Shown: positions 49,887 to 60,257, numbered from the stretch's first letter. The stretch is 64,000 bases of DNA from Rhodoplanes tepidamans (GCF_030813915.1 NZ_JAUSUJ010000018.1:62001-126000); one strand, 5' to 3'. Made by a program: numbers and translations. The notes: a model not told the origin generated them from the sequence alone.

Positions 49887-50519
49887 ATGAAACGCATCCT
49901 TCTCGCGACGGCCGCGCTCGCCCTGGCGTCGCCCGCCTATGCCCAGCAGCCCTCGCAGTCGCAGTCCTCGCAGCAGAAGCCGCCGGCGGCGCAGCCCTGG
50001 CAGTCCGGCCAGGGGCAGCAGGGCCAGGGGCAGCAGAGCCAGTCCCAGCAGTCCCAGCAGGGCCAGCAGTACCAGCAGGGCCGGAGCTCCGGTCAGGGGG
50101 CGAGCGCCGGCCAGCAGGCGGCGGACCGGCAGCCGGTCAAGACCGACCAGCTGAGCAGCGGCCAGATCCGCGACATCCAGCAGGCTCTCAACAAGAAGGG
50201 CTTCAGCTCCGGTGACGTCGACGGCGTGTGGGGCCCCGACACCCGCTCGGCGCTGGACAACTTCAAGCAGTCGAAGGGCTTCGCCACCGGCGACGACCAG
50301 ATCGACGGGCGCGTCCTGTCCGAGCTCGGCCTCGATGCGTCGCGGTTCGACGCGCAGTCGACCGCGCAGCAGGGCGGCTCGGCCTCCGAGACCACCGGCG
50401 CGGGCGGATCGTCCGGCATGAGCGGCTCCGAGACCACCGGCAGCGGCTCCGCCAGCGGTTCGGGCCAGGGCTCGTCCGATCGGTCGGGCAGCGGCATGTC
50501 CGGGTCCGACAGGCGTTGA
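49887..50519 (+). CDS. Exported peptidoglycan-binding domain protein with Gln/Ser-rich linkers
   Basis: A 210-residue protein with a Sec signal (MKRILLATAALALASPAYAQQ). A Gln/Ser/Gly-rich disordered segment covers 22-85. A PG_binding_1 domain covers about 88-150 (SSGQIRDIQQALNKKGFSSG, DGVWGPDTRSALDNFKQSKG). A Ser/Gly/Thr-rich tail ends in SDRR. The domain binds peptidoglycan; no catalytic domain is attached, so the role is probably structural or adaptor-like in the periplasm. A Rho-independent terminator follows at 50649-50676. Confidence 0.8.
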   Translation: MKRILLATAALALASPAYAQQPSQSQSSQQKPPAAQPWQSGQGQQGQGQQSQSQQSQQGQQYQQGRSSGQGASAGQQAADRQPVKTDQLSSGQIRDIQQALNKKGFSSGDVDGVWGPDTRSALDNFKQSKGFATGDDQIDGRVLSELGLDASRFDAQSTAQQGGSASETTGAGGSSGMSGSETTGSGSASGSGQGSSDRSGSGMSGSDRR

Positions 50520-50648
50520 GGCGGACCGGACCCTCGTCCGCCGGCATGACGGCGAGGCCCCCGGAGGGCCGGACCGGACCGTGACCGTCCCGCCCCTCGC
50601 CTCGCCCCTCCGGGGGCCGGGCGGCGGGGGGACGTTCACCATCGATCA

Positions 50649-50676
50649 GCCGCGGCGCCTGCGCCGCGGCTTTTTT
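50649..50676 (+). terminator. Rho-independent terminator
   Basis: GCCGCGGCGC-CT-GCGCCGCGGC followed by six T. It separates the peptidoglycan-binding gene from the groESL operon. Confidence 0.85.
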
Positions 50677-50810
50677 GGTTTTCCGGGCGGCCGGTCTGTC
50701 GTATCGAGCAGCGTGGCCCGCCGCGGCCCGGAACGCCGCCCCTCGCCCGGCGGCATTAACCGCACCGGGAGCCGCAACGCGCCCGCGCCGCTTTCGTTCC
50801 GGCCGGCGCC

Positions 50811-50839
50811 TTGACAGCCAAAACCCCAATCCCTATGTC
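50811..50839 (+). promoter_or_regulatory. Sigma-70-type promoter of groESL
   Basis: TTGACA at 50811-50816, a 17-base spacer, and TATGTC at 50834-50839. The expected start lies at about 50846, immediately before or within the CIRCE operator, so bound HrcA would block transcription. Confidence 0.8.
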
Positions 50840-50849
50840 CCGGCCGGCG

Positions 50850-50876
50850 CTGGCACTCGCGAGGTCCGAGTGCCAG
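50850..50876 (+). promoter_or_regulatory. CIRCE element (HrcA operator)
   Basis: The arms CTGGCACTC and GAGTGCCAG are separated by nine bases, matching the CIRCE consensus TTAGCACTC-N9-GAGTGCTAA with T-to-C/G changes typical of high-GC Alphaproteobacteria. HrcA would repress groESL at normal temperature. Confidence 0.9.
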
Positions 50877-50941
50877 ACCTCAATTCCAGGCTTTTTCACC
50901 GAACCCCAGCCACCCCAGGTGGCGACGAGGATACACAATCC

Positions 50942-51238
50942 ATGGCGAAGACCACGTTCCGCCCGCTGCACGATCGCGTCGTCGTGAAGCGCATCGAGGC
51001 CGAGGAGAAGACCGCCGGCGGCATCATCATCCCGGACACCGCCAAGGAGAAGCCGAGCCAGGGCGAGATCATCGCCGTCGGCCCGGGCGGCCGCGACGAG
51101 GCCGGCAAGCTGGTCCCGCTCGACCTCAAGGTCGGCGACCGCGTGCTGTTCGGCAAGTGGTCGGGCACCGAGGTGAAGCTCGACGGCGAGGACCTCCTGA
51201 TCATGAAGGAGTCCGACATCATGGGCGTGATCGGCTGA
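50942..51238 (+). CDS. groES: Co-chaperonin GroES
   Basis: A 98-residue GroES. It starts [20 protein letters not shown] and has the mobile loop [21 protein letters not shown] that contacts GroEL. The roof and barrel strands include [10 protein letters not shown] and [34 protein letters not shown]. Full length and intact. It caps GroEL during ATP-driven folding in the cytoplasm. First gene of a CIRCE-controlled operon; groEL follows after 95 bp. Confidence 0.97.
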   Translation: MAKTTFRPLHDRVVVKRIEAEEKTAGGIIIPDTAKEKPSQGEIIAVGPGGRDEAGKLVPLDLKVGDRVLFGKWSGTEVKLDGEDLLIMKESDIMGVIG

Positions 51239-51312
51239 GCCACCGCCTTCCCGCTCGTCGTCCGCGAGCGGCGGCGCACCGACGGTGCCGCCCCGGGACG
51301 ACGGCCCCCTGA

Positions 51313-52971
<1,659 letters not shown>

Positions 52972-53006
52972 TCCGGCCGTCCCGGATCTGATCGAAACAC
53001 GACGAA

Positions 53007-53032
53007 GGGCCGCCGAGAGGCGGCCCTTTTTT
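53007..53032 (+). terminator. Rho-independent terminator of groESL
   Basis: GGGCCGCC-GAGA-GGCGGCCC followed by six T, 36 bases after the groEL stop. Confidence 0.92.
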
Positions 53033-53479
53033 CTCGCGTTCCGGTTCGGGCTTCGCGCGGCTCGTTCCGGATCCTCGCGTCGCGGGCGCGGCGCGAACCG
53101 GGACCCGGGGCGACGGAGCGAGACGTCCGCCGGACCGCCGCCGATGCGGTGCGCCGACGACAGGACTCGTTCGAATCATCGGCGAGAACGGCTTTTCGAC
53201 CTCGTCATCTCGCGCCTCGAACCACTCCGCGGCGACGCGAGCGCACGTCGGCGGCCTTCATTCGCGTGTATCTGGTTACCAGTTCTCACAATCCGTTTAT
53301 GTTGCACCCGATCGATCAACTCAGGCTTGCAGACACAACCAGCTTATAAGATCATTCGCTCGGCCGGTCGGGCCGCCGATCGCAGCAGATTTTCATTCGT
53401 ACGAGAACTGCCGCAATACGCGACGATCGAGGCGGATGAGCGTGGACGCATCGTCGACGACCATCGGTTTCACACGATC

Positions 53480-53525
53480 TTCGCATGATCGAAATTCGCA
53501 TGATCGAAATCTTCGCATGATCGAA
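53480..53525. repeat. Triple 14-bp palindromic direct repeat upstream of the haloperoxidase
   Basis: TTCGCATGATCGAA occurs at 53480-53493, 53495-53508 and 53512-53525. Each copy is a dyad, TTCG-N6-CGAA. GATCGAA-like half sites continue to about 53590. The spacing (1 and 3 bases) and palindromic form suit cooperative binding of a dimeric regulator. Confidence 0.7.
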
Positions 53526-53698
53526 GTGGCCTGGAATACCCGACCGGGTCCCGATCGAACCGAACGATCGAATCCCGTTGATCGCGACAGGTGATCGTCT
53601 CCCGATCCCCGTAACATGAAAATCCGAGTGTCGTTCACGACCATGGAGCCGCTCCGTGGCCGGCGTGCTGTTGCAACACGATCAGCAAAGGAAGCGAC

Positions 53699-55798
53699 AT
53701 GCCCATCTCTCATCCGATCCCCGACCCGGACGGCGAAGCGCGTCGCAATCGCAGCCAAATGGTGCGCGACCTGGCCGGCCGCGTCGCGCGTGAGCGTGAC
53801 GAGGCACAGACCGTGTCGAACCGCGAGGAGAGCGACGCCTCCGGTCTCTACGTCACCAACTTCACCAAGGGCCTTCCGCACGACCAGCACGGGATCGCCG
53901 ACGGTGCGCGGTACGAGCAGCTCGTCGACGCGATCTGTCAGCCCGGCCCGACCGATTTCGAGCACCTCCGCCCGACCCAGCCGACGCCGCCCGCGAAGCT
54001 GTTCGAGACCGAGGTCGACGACAAGCCGCAGGTCGACTGGCGCGGATGGGAGAGCCCGCGCGCCGGACATGTCCACGATCTCGAGGGACCGGATGCCGCG
54101 GAGGTCGCGATGCCTCCCGCACCGCGCCTCGGCGGCAGCGAGCTGTGCGCCGAGATGGCGGAGCTCTACGCGATGGCGATCCTGCGCGATGTGCCGTTCC
54201 GCCGGATCGCCGACGAGAGCGGCGGCGACGAGAACACGCAACTCGACGTCGAGAGCGTCCTCGCCGCGCTGCGGAAGCTGTCCTGGTTCGATCCCGACGG
54301 CCGGCCGGTGAGCTCGTTTCCGGACGGATCGGACCGTTCGTTGACCCTCCAGGAGCGGCGTCGGCGCACCGCCCGCTTCCACGATCACGGGAGCATGGAC
54401 TACGGGCCGATCGACGACCCCGCCACGTCCTACTCCCGACTGACCGGAAAGCTGCTGTTCCGCGGCTCCGTGCCGGGCGCCAAGGCCGGGCCGCTGCTGT
54501 CGCAGTTCCTGCTGATCGGCAACCGGGGGCGCGGCGGACCGCGCAGCCCGGACGGCGCGACGTCGGTCTCCTTCTCCGAGTCGGACGGCTACATCGTCTA
54601 CGGCGCGCAGGCCCTCGATCAGCGGGTCTTCACCTTCGTCCCGCAGCTCGACTACATGACCACCTGGGGCGGCTGGCTCGACGTCCAACGCGGCGCGGAT
54701 CTGCGTCCCTATTCGGTGGTCGACGGCGCCCGCCGCTTCCTCACCACGCCGCGCGACCTCTGCGCCTATGTGCGGCTCGACCAGCTCTACCAAGCCTATC
54801 TCAACGCTTGCCTGCTGATGCTGTCGGCCCGCGAGTACACGAGCAGCTTCAAGTTCGATTCGGGATTCCCCGAGTCGTCCGGTGCTCGTGCCGCCTTCGC
54901 GACCTTCGGCGGCCCGCACGTGCTCTCGCTGGTGACCGAGGTCGCATCGCGCTGCCTCAAGGCGGTCCGACGCCAGAAGTTCGGCTTCCATCGCCGCGCC
55001 CGGCCGGAACGCATCGCGGGACTGCTCACGCTGGCGGCCGCCGCGCGGGACGGAGGCCCGCTGCACGGGCAGACCGCCCTCACCCGGAACGTCCAGGAGA
55101 AGTGCGAGAGCATGCTGGACGAGCTGGATCGGTCGCAGATCCTCGCGCTCGTCGCTCACCACAACGCGTTGCGCAGGCACAGCCCGAACGCGGCGCGGTC
55201 CCGCGTCACACCGCCGGCCAATCCGGAATGGCTGCCGGAGCATCGCAACTATCTCCTCGCGATGGCACTCCCGGAGGGCTCGCCGATGCACGCCTCCTAT
55301 GGGGCGGGGCACGCGACCGTGGCCGGCGGCTGCGTCACCATCCTGAAGGCCTTCTTCGAGATGTACGACGACATGGGCTCCCCACTGATGTGGCCGTTCC
55401 CGGTGTACGAGCCGATCGACGACGGCAGCCGGCTCGAAAAGGCGCACTGCGCACCCCTGACCCTCCAGGGCGAGCTCAACAAGCTCGCCGCCAACATCGC
55501 CATCGGACGCAACATGGCTGGCGTCCACTACTACACCGACTATTACGAGTCGCTGCGCATGGGCGAGCGCGTCGCCGTCGGCATCCTGGAGGAGCAGATG
55601 CTGACCTACGGCGAGCCGGTGACGATGAGGTTCGACAGCTTCGACGGTGATCGGATCGTCATCCGCAGCCCACAGGCGGCCGGCCGGGATCGCCCGTTGG
55701 TCACCATCAACGGTCGGCCGGAGGCCTATTCCGGGTGGTGGACCCGGCACACGATCGAGCCTCCGACGGCCGCCGGCCTGCAGGCCGCCGCCGAGTAG
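53699..55798 (+). CDS. Vanadium-dependent haloperoxidase
   Basis: A 699-residue protein with the vanadate pocket of the PAP2/haloperoxidase superfamily. The first block is RRQKFGFHRRARPE (Lys and Arg, near residue 425). The second is MHASYGAGHATVAGGCVTILKAFF (Ser-x-Gly-x-Gly-His, acid-base His, near 535). The third is IAIGRNMAGVHYYTDYYESL (Arg and the vanadate-binding His, near 610). The order and spacing match bromoperoxidase-like bacterial enzymes that oxidise halides with H2O2. There is no signal peptide, so it may be cytoplasmic or exported by another route. The start has AAGGAAG upstream. Halide preference cannot be read from sequence alone. Confidence 0.9.
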   Translation: MPISHPIPDPDGEARRNRSQMVRDLAGRVARERDEAQTVSNREESDASGLYVTNFTKGLPHDQHGIADGARYEQLVDAICQPGPTDFEHLRPTQPTPPAKLFETEVDDKPQVDWRGWESPRAGHVHDLEGPDAAEVAMPPAPRLGGSELCAEMAELYAMAILRDVPFRRIADESGGDENTQLDVESVLAALRKLSWFDPDGRPVSSFPDGSDRSLTLQERRRRTARFHDHGSMDYGPIDDPATSYSRLTGKLLFRGSVPGAKAGPLLSQFLLIGNRGRGGPRSPDGATSVSFSESDGYIVYGAQALDQRVFTFVPQLDYMTTWGGWLDVQRGADLRPYSVVDGARRFLTTPRDLCAYVRLDQLYQAYLNACLLMLSAREYTSSFKFDSGFPESSGARAAFATFGGPHVLSLVTEVASRCLKAVRRQKFGFHRRARPERIAGLLTLAAAARDGGPLHGQTALTRNVQEKCESMLDELDRSQILALVAHHNALRRHSPNAARSRVTPPANPEWLPEHRNYLLAMALPEGSPMHASYGAGHATVAGGCVTILKAFFEMYDDMGSPLMWPFPVYEPIDDGSRLEKAHCAPLTLQGELNKLAANIAIGRNMAGVHYYTDYYESLRMGERVAVGILEEQMLTYGEPVTMRFDSFDGDRIVIRSPQAAGRDRPLVTINGRPEAYSGWWTRHTIEPPTAAGLQAAAE

Positions 55799-55856
55799 TG
55801 CAGGTGGCCCGTCTCGCGGCGGCGGGCCGTGAGACGGGCCGGCATTCGCACCTCGA

Positions 55857-55883
55857 AGAGGCCGCCGCACGGCGGCCTCTTTC
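55857..55883. terminator. Bidirectional terminator-like hairpin
   Basis: AGAGGCCGCC-GCAC-GGCGGCCTCT between convergent genes, with TTT on the plus side and TCTT on the minus side. It probably serves both the haloperoxidase and the ABC receptor genes. Confidence 0.7.
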
Positions 55884-55913
55884 GACTGCGACGAACCGCT
55901 CCCGCCACCCTCC

Positions 55914-56969
55914 TCACACGAACGGGTTCTTCTTCTCCAGCTGGGCGTTGGCCTCGACGGCCGGGGACAGGTCGAACAGCTGCTCCTGGGTGACGCGGCC
56001 GGAGACGAGCTTCATCTGCTCGGTCCAGAACCTGCCCTGCGCCATGCAGGAGTCGATGTTGGGCTTGCCGTCCTCGTTGAACCAGGTCCAGCGCGGCGCG
56101 GCCGCCTCGATCAGGGGCGGCGGCACCTTGGTGGCCTCCGAGATGATCCTGATCACGTCCGGGTCCTTGGCGGCGGCCGCCTTGTTGTAGAGCCGGCCCG
56201 CCCAGGTGTGCACCATGGCGAAGCGCACCGCCGCCGACTTGTTGGCGTCGAGGAACTTCTGCGACATCACCCAGCAGGCGAGCTGGGTGTTCGGCTCGAT
56301 GTCGTATCCCGAGAAGACCAGCTTGCCGAAATTGTTTTTCTCGACCAGGAAGCCGAGCGGCACCGGCACGTTGGCGGCGTCGGCCCGGCCGGCGCCGATC
56401 GCCTTGACGATGTCCGGATAGGCGAGCCCGCTCGACCACTCGACGTCGGTGCGCGGATCGAGGCCGGCGCGCTGCACGCCGAGGCCGATCAGATACTGGT
56501 CGATGCCGCCCGGCGCCTGGATGGCGACGCGCTTGCCCTTCAGGAGGCCCATCTTGCCCGGCGCCGTCATGCCGGCCGTCACCATGTCGTTCGAGGCCGC
56601 GATGGTCATCGAGCCGGAGCCCGGCTTCTCCGAGCCGCGGTCGAGGATCAGCTTGAACGGCGCGCCCTTCGACACGGTGTTGAACAGGCCGGCATTGAGG
56701 GTCGCCACCGTGGTGTCGAGCTCGCCGGCGACCAGGGCCGGCATCGCCAGCACGCCGTCGGCGAAGTAGCGCAGCTCGACGTCGAGCCCGACCTTCTCGA
56801 AGAATCCCCTCGCCTGCGCGAGGAAGATCGGTCCCGACGAGATCAGCGGTACCACGCCGATGCGGATCCTGGTGCGCTCCTGGGCGCGGCCGATGCGGGG
56901 CATCGCCAGCGTCGCGGCCGCGGCCGCGGTGGTGGACACGAAGCGTCGGCGGTCGAGGGAGAGGGTCAT
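55914..56969 (-). CDS. ABC transporter substrate-binding protein (NitT/TauT type)
   Basis: A 351-residue periplasmic receptor with a Tat-like signal (LDRRRFVSTTAAAAATLAMPRIGRAQ). The mature domain starts TRIRIGVVPLISSGPIFLAQARGFFEKVGLDVELRYF, the NitT/TauT (SsuA/ThiY-like) pattern. Mid-protein landmarks are KGKRVAIQAPGG and GRADAANVPVPLGFLV. GGAGGCGCC precedes the ATG. Its ATPase and permease are encoded across the MarR gene in the opposite direction, so the importer is split. Ligand likely a sulfonate, nitrate-like anion, pyrimidine or aromatic acid, not resolved. Confidence 0.88.
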   Translation of the reverse strand: MTLSLDRRRFVSTTAAAAATLAMPRIGRAQERTRIRIGVVPLISSGPIFLAQARGFFEKVGLDVELRYFADGVLAMPALVAGELDTTVATLNAGLFNTVSKGAPFKLILDRGSEKPGSGSMTIAASNDMVTAGMTAPGKMGLLKGKRVAIQAPGGIDQYLIGLGVQRAGLDPRTDVEWSSGLAYPDIVKAIGAGRADAANVPVPLGFLVEKNNFGKLVFSGYDIEPNTQLACWVMSQKFLDANKSAAVRFAMVHTWAGRLYNKAAAAKDPDVIRIISEATKVPPPLIEAAAPRWTWFNEDGKPNIDSCMAQGRFWTEQMKLVSGRVTQEQLFDLSPAVEANAQLEKKNPFV

Positions 56970-57216
56970 GGCGCCTCCGGGGGTGGGACGATGGACATCG
57001 ACGGACCGCGTCGAGAGCGGACGGGAGAACCAACAGGAGAACGGAAGCAAGAGCGATGCCGGGGAACGGCGGCCACGCTTTGTATGAACTGTGCACCACG
57101 CTTCGCGACGCGTGCAAGGGGCCATCCGCGGCGGCCGCCGCCGCGTTTCGTCACGCGACACGGCGGGCCGCGCCGCGCGCGCCGTGCGGTCGTCGCGTCG
57201 CGACGACCCGCCCGGC

Positions 57217-57717
57217 TCATCCGGGCGTCCCCGTCGGGTTCGCGTTCTCGAAGCCGCTCAACAGCTTGCGCAGCAGCCGCGCGAGCGTCTCCTGCTCGCT
57301 CCGGGTGAGCCGGTCGGCGATGCGGCGGGACTGCGCCGAGTGCTCGGCCATCGCCCTGTCGGCGAGGCTCGCCCCGCGCCGCGTCAGTGCGACGCGGGTG
57401 GCGCGGCGGTCGTCGGGATCGGGGCGGCGCACCGCGAGGCCCAGCCGCTCCACCCGGTCGATGCGGTTGGTCATGGCGCCGGAGGACAGCAGGCAGGCGT
57501 CGGTGAGCGCGGTCGGCCGCAGGCCCTCGGGCGCGCCGGAGCGCATGATGGTGACCAGCAGATCGAACACGTCCCAGGTCAGCCCGTAGGGCTTCAGCCA
57601 GCCGTCGACCGCCTCCCGCAGGTGCGTCGAGAGCCGCAGGATGCGGCCGAGCGTCGCGAGATAGTGCACGTCGATGTCGGGCCGCGCCGCCTTCCATTCG
57701 GCGACGAAGCGGTCCAT
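57217..57717 (-). CDS. MarR-family transcriptional regulator
   Basis: A 166-residue MarR protein from ATG 57717 (MDRFVAEWKAARPDIDVHYL). The winged helix region is LTWDVFDLLVTIMRSG, LRPTALTDACLLSSGAMTNRIDRVERLGLAVRRPDPDDRRATRVALTRRG, including the D-x-R wing (DPDDRR). A TTG start at 57771 would add 18 residues and is considered less likely. A perfect ATTATCTT ... AAGATAAT dyad lies at 57771-57792, between this gene and the divergent ABC genes, so it probably represses both sides. The ligand is probably related to the imported solute. Confidence 0.9.
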   Translation of the reverse strand: MDRFVAEWKAARPDIDVHYLATLGRILRLSTHLREAVDGWLKPYGLTWDVFDLLVTIMRSGAPEGLRPTALTDACLLSSGAMTNRIDRVERLGLAVRRPDPDDRRATRVALTRRGASLADRAMAEHSAQSRRIADRLTRSEQETLARLLRKLLSGFENANPTGTPG

Positions 57718-57770
57718 CGCGTCCCGGCGGGCCGATTCTGCATCCGATCGCGGCACGGGCTGCCCTCGCA

Positions 57771-57792
57771 ATTATCTTGACATGAAGATAAT
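57771..57792. promoter_or_regulatory. MarR-type operator
   Basis: ATTATCTT and AAGATAAT are perfect inverted arms around GACATG. The dyad is centred 64 bp before the MarR ATG and about 92 bp before the ABC ATPase start. Such AT-rich 20-bp dyads are typical MarR operators. Confidence 0.75.
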
Positions 57793-57873
57793 CACGTCGG
57801 AGGCTCCCGTGCAACCGACCCGCCGGCCGAGAGGCCGGGCCAGAACCCCCGTCGGCCTCCGGAGGTGGACGCC

Positions 57874-58752
57874 GTGTCACCCGTGCCGTCACCAGCGCCG
57901 GCTGCCGCCCGCACCGCGACCTCGGCGACCACGATCGCGGTCGAGGCGGTCGGACTCACCTTCCCGTCGAAGAGCGGCGAGCCGACCGTCGCGCTCGGCG
58001 AGGTGAGCTGCCGCTTCGCCCCCGGCAAGGTGACGGCGATCATCGGGCCGAGCGGCTGCGGCAAGAGCACGCTCCTGCAGATCGTGCGCGGCTTCCTCGC
58101 GCCGACGCGCGGGACGTTGCGCTTCCTCCTGCTCGGCGGCGACGGCGCGACGGACGCCGCCGCCACGCCGCGCGACGTCGCCGCGCCCCACATGGCCACG
58201 GTCTGGCAGGCCTTCAACCTGTTTCCGTGGCGCACCGTGATCGACAACGTCGCGTTCGGCCTGGAGGTCGCCGGCGTGCCGAAGGCCGAACGCCTCGCAC
58301 GCGCCAGAAAGGCGCTCGCCGCCGTCGACCTCGGCGGCTTCGAGCAGAAGTATCCGCGTCAGCTCTCCGGCGGCATGCGCCAGCGCGTCGGCATCGCCCG
58401 CGCCCTGGTGATGGAGCCCGAGGTGCTGCTGCTCGACGAGCCGTTCGGCGCCCTCGACGCGCAGACGCGCCTCGTGCTGCAGGAGCAGCTCGCCACCCTG
58501 GTGGAGCGGAGCGGCACCACGGCGATCCTCGTCACCCACTCGATCGAGGAGGCGATCCTGCTCGCCGACACCATCCTGGTGATGACGGCGCGGCCTGGCC
58601 GCATCGCCGCCGAGATCCACGACGACCTGCCGCATCCGCGCAGCATGGCGACCACCCACGATCCGCGCTTCGCCGCGCTGTTCGACCGCATCTACGGGCT
58701 GCTGCGCCAGGAGGTCATCCGCGCCATGGCGACCGAGGGAGGCGACGCGTGA
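57874..58752 (+). CDS. ABC transporter ATP-binding protein (NitT/TauT/SsuB type)
   Basis: A 292-residue ATPase. Walker A is GPSGCGKST, Q-loop WQAFNLFPWRTV, ABC signature LSGGMRQRVGIARAL, Walker B LLLDEPFGALDAQTR and H-loop VTHSIEEA. The start GTG 57874 has GGAGG at good spacing; the GTG at 57865 is too close to it. A short insert (FLLLGGDGATDAAATPRDVAAPH) between Walker A and the Q-loop is longer than in most relatives. Its stop overlaps the permease start (GTGA). Confidence 0.92.
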   Translation: MSPVPSPAPAAARTATSATTIAVEAVGLTFPSKSGEPTVALGEVSCRFAPGKVTAIIGPSGCGKSTLLQIVRGFLAPTRGTLRFLLLGGDGATDAAATPRDVAAPHMATVWQAFNLFPWRTVIDNVAFGLEVAGVPKAERLARARKALAAVDLGGFEQKYPRQLSGGMRQRVGIARALVMEPEVLLLDEPFGALDAQTRLVLQEQLATLVERSGTTAILVTHSIEEAILLADTILVMTARPGRIAAEIHDDLPHPRSMATTHDPRFAALFDRIYGLLRQEVIRAMATEGGDA

Positions 58753-59579
58753 GCCCCGACACCACGGCCGGCCCGCTCGCGAGTCCCGACACGGCGCCGG
58801 CGGCGCCGAGCCGCGGCCTGCTCGCCCGCCTCGGCGAGCCGAAGGCGCTCAGCTGGATCGCCGTCGCGGTCGTGATCCTCGCCTGGGAGCTCGCCGTGAT
58901 CGTGCTCCAGCTCAACCCGATCTATCTGCCGCGGCCGAGCCGCATCGTCGTCGCGCTCTTCGAGATGTTCCGGTCCGGCGGCCTCGCCACCGATCTGATC
59001 GCGACGCTGATCCGGATCTTCGGCGGCTTCTTCATCGCGCTCGCCTTCGGGGTCGCGCTCGGCGTGTGGATGGCGGTGTCGGTGCGGGTCCGCGCGATCG
59101 CCGACAACTTCATCGCCGCGCTCTATCCGCTGCCCAAGGTGACGCTGATCCCGCTCCTGATCATCTGGCTCGGCACCGGCGGGCCGTTCATGCTGACCAT
59201 CAGCATGCTGGGGGCGTTCTTCCCCGTAGTCATCAACACGGTGCTGGGCATCAGCCAGTGCGACCAGGGGCTGGTGCTCGCCGCCCGCGACCTCGGCGCC
59301 TCGCGCCGCCAGATCATCCGCATGGTGCTGCTGCCGAGCGCCATCCCGTCGATCTTCGCCGGCATCCGGCTCGGGCTGGGCGTGTCGATCATCCTGGTGG
59401 TCGCCGCCGAGATGGTGGTCGGCAAGCTCGGGCTCGGCGCCCGGCTCTATCTCGCCGGCCAGGTGCTGGAGACCGAGCAGGTGTTCGCCGTGCTGATCGT
59501 GCTCGCCACGCTCGGCATCGTGGTGACCAAGGTCCAGGACGCCATCGACGTCCGCCTCGGCCACTGGCGCGTCAACTGA
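58749..59579 (+). CDS. ABC transporter permease (NitT/TauT/SsuC type)
   Basis: A 276-residue permease with six hydrophobic segments after a Pro/Ala-rich N-terminus. It carries the coupling-helix signature AARDLGASRRQIIRMVLLPSAIPSIFAGIRLGLG (the EAA-like loop) that docks on the ATPase. Together with the ATPase upstream and the receptor at 55914 it forms a SsuABC/TauABC-like importer. The GTG start overlaps the ATPase stop by four bases. Confidence 0.92.
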   Translation: MSPDTTAGPLASPDTAPAAPSRGLLARLGEPKALSWIAVAVVILAWELAVIVLQLNPIYLPRPSRIVVALFEMFRSGGLATDLIATLIRIFGGFFIALAFGVALGVWMAVSVRVRAIADNFIAALYPLPKVTLIPLLIIWLGTGGPFMLTISMLGAFFPVVINTVLGISQCDQGLVLAARDLGASRRQIIRMVLLPSAIPSIFAGIRLGLGVSIILVVAAEMVVGKLGLGARLYLAGQVLETEQVFAVLIVLATLGIVVTKVQDAIDVRLGHWRVN

Positions 59580-59611
59580 GGTCCATCGCGCGATGCGGCG
59601 GTCTTCTGCTT

Positions 59612-59692
59612 CCGCTCGTCCCCGCGCAGGCGGGGACCCGGAGGCGCCACGGCAGAGACGCTCTGGATCCCCGCCTGCGCGGGGATGAGCGG
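59612..59692. repeat. REP-like doublet, type A
   Basis: Left hairpin CCGCTCGTCCCCGCGCAGGC with GGGGACCCGG; right hairpin CTGGATCCCCGCCTGCGC with GGGGATGAGCGG. It lies between the ABC permease and the RidA-family gene on the same strand. Confidence 0.8.
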
Positions 59693-59773
59693 AGTCAGCA
59701 TCGACGCAGCGAGTAATTCCCGCCTGACGCTTCCCTTCTCACGTCATCATCAGCAACGCACCGGAGACGTCCC

Positions 59774-60205
59774 ATGACCTTCGAGCTGAAGTCGATCCAT
59801 CCCGACCCGTCGCAGGCCCACAAGATGCCCTACGCGCCGGCCGTGCACATCGTCGGCGCCTGCGACCTGATGTTCATCTCGGGGGCCACAGCCTCGAAGC
59901 TCTATCACGACCATCCGCATCGCGACGAGGAGCACGTCCATCCGCATTCGATCGAAGAGCAGACGAGGAACGCCATGGAGGCGATCAAGTCGATCCTCGA
60001 CGAGGTCGGCGCGAGCTGGAAGGACGTGGTGAAGATCACCAAGTACCTGACCGACATCCGCGACGGCGACGGCATGCACCGCGCCATGCGCCCCTATTTC
60101 GGCGACTGGCGCCCGGCCAGCACCATGGTGTGCATCAACCAGCTCTCGTCGCCGGGTGCGCGCGTGGAGCTGGACATGATCGTGGCATTGCCGAAGAAGG
60201 GGTGA
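59774..60205 (+). CDS. RidA (YjgF/Rid) family protein
   Basis: A 143-residue Rid protein. The family core is present: LMFISGATASKLY, then EEQTRNAMEAIKSILDEVGASWKDVVKITKYLTDIRD, with MHRAMRPYFGDWRPASTMVCINQLSSPGARVELDMIVAL. In place of the canonical R-x-x-x-x-V arginine that deaminates enamines, the segment reads PASTMV with no Arg before the strand end. It may therefore belong to a Rid subgroup with a different activity. A His-rich insert (YHDHPHRDEEHVHPHS) is unusual. It follows the ABC operon and could help detoxify or process the imported compound. Confidence 0.85.
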   Translation: MTFELKSIHPDPSQAHKMPYAPAVHIVGACDLMFISGATASKLYHDHPHRDEEHVHPHSIEEQTRNAMEAIKSILDEVGASWKDVVKITKYLTDIRDGDGMHRAMRPYFGDWRPASTMVCINQLSSPGARVELDMIVALPKKG

Positions 60206-60257
60206 GCGGATCGCCTCCGACGACGCGTCGTGGCCGGGGCTCGCCCCGGCCATGACG

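Larger units (their letters stand above)
50520..50941. other. Intergenic region with terminator and heat-shock promoter
   Basis: No gene. From left to right it contains the terminator at 50649-50676, the sigma-70 promoter at 50811-50839 and the CIRCE operator at 50850-50876, then the groES leader. Confidence 0.8.
52972..53698. other. Intergenic region groEL / haloperoxidase
   Basis: No gene seen. It holds the groESL terminator (53007-53032) and, near the right end, a triple 14-bp direct repeat (53480-53525). The stretch 53260-53420 is AT-rich for this genome and may contain the haloperoxidase promoter, but no clear hexamers were assigned. AAGGAAG precedes the ATG at 53699. Confidence 0.5.

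Noticed and set aside
53480..53525. The three 14-bp repeats as a CRISPR array or replication iterons
   Set aside because: Spacers are one and three bases, no cas or rep gene is present, and the copies are palindromic like operators.
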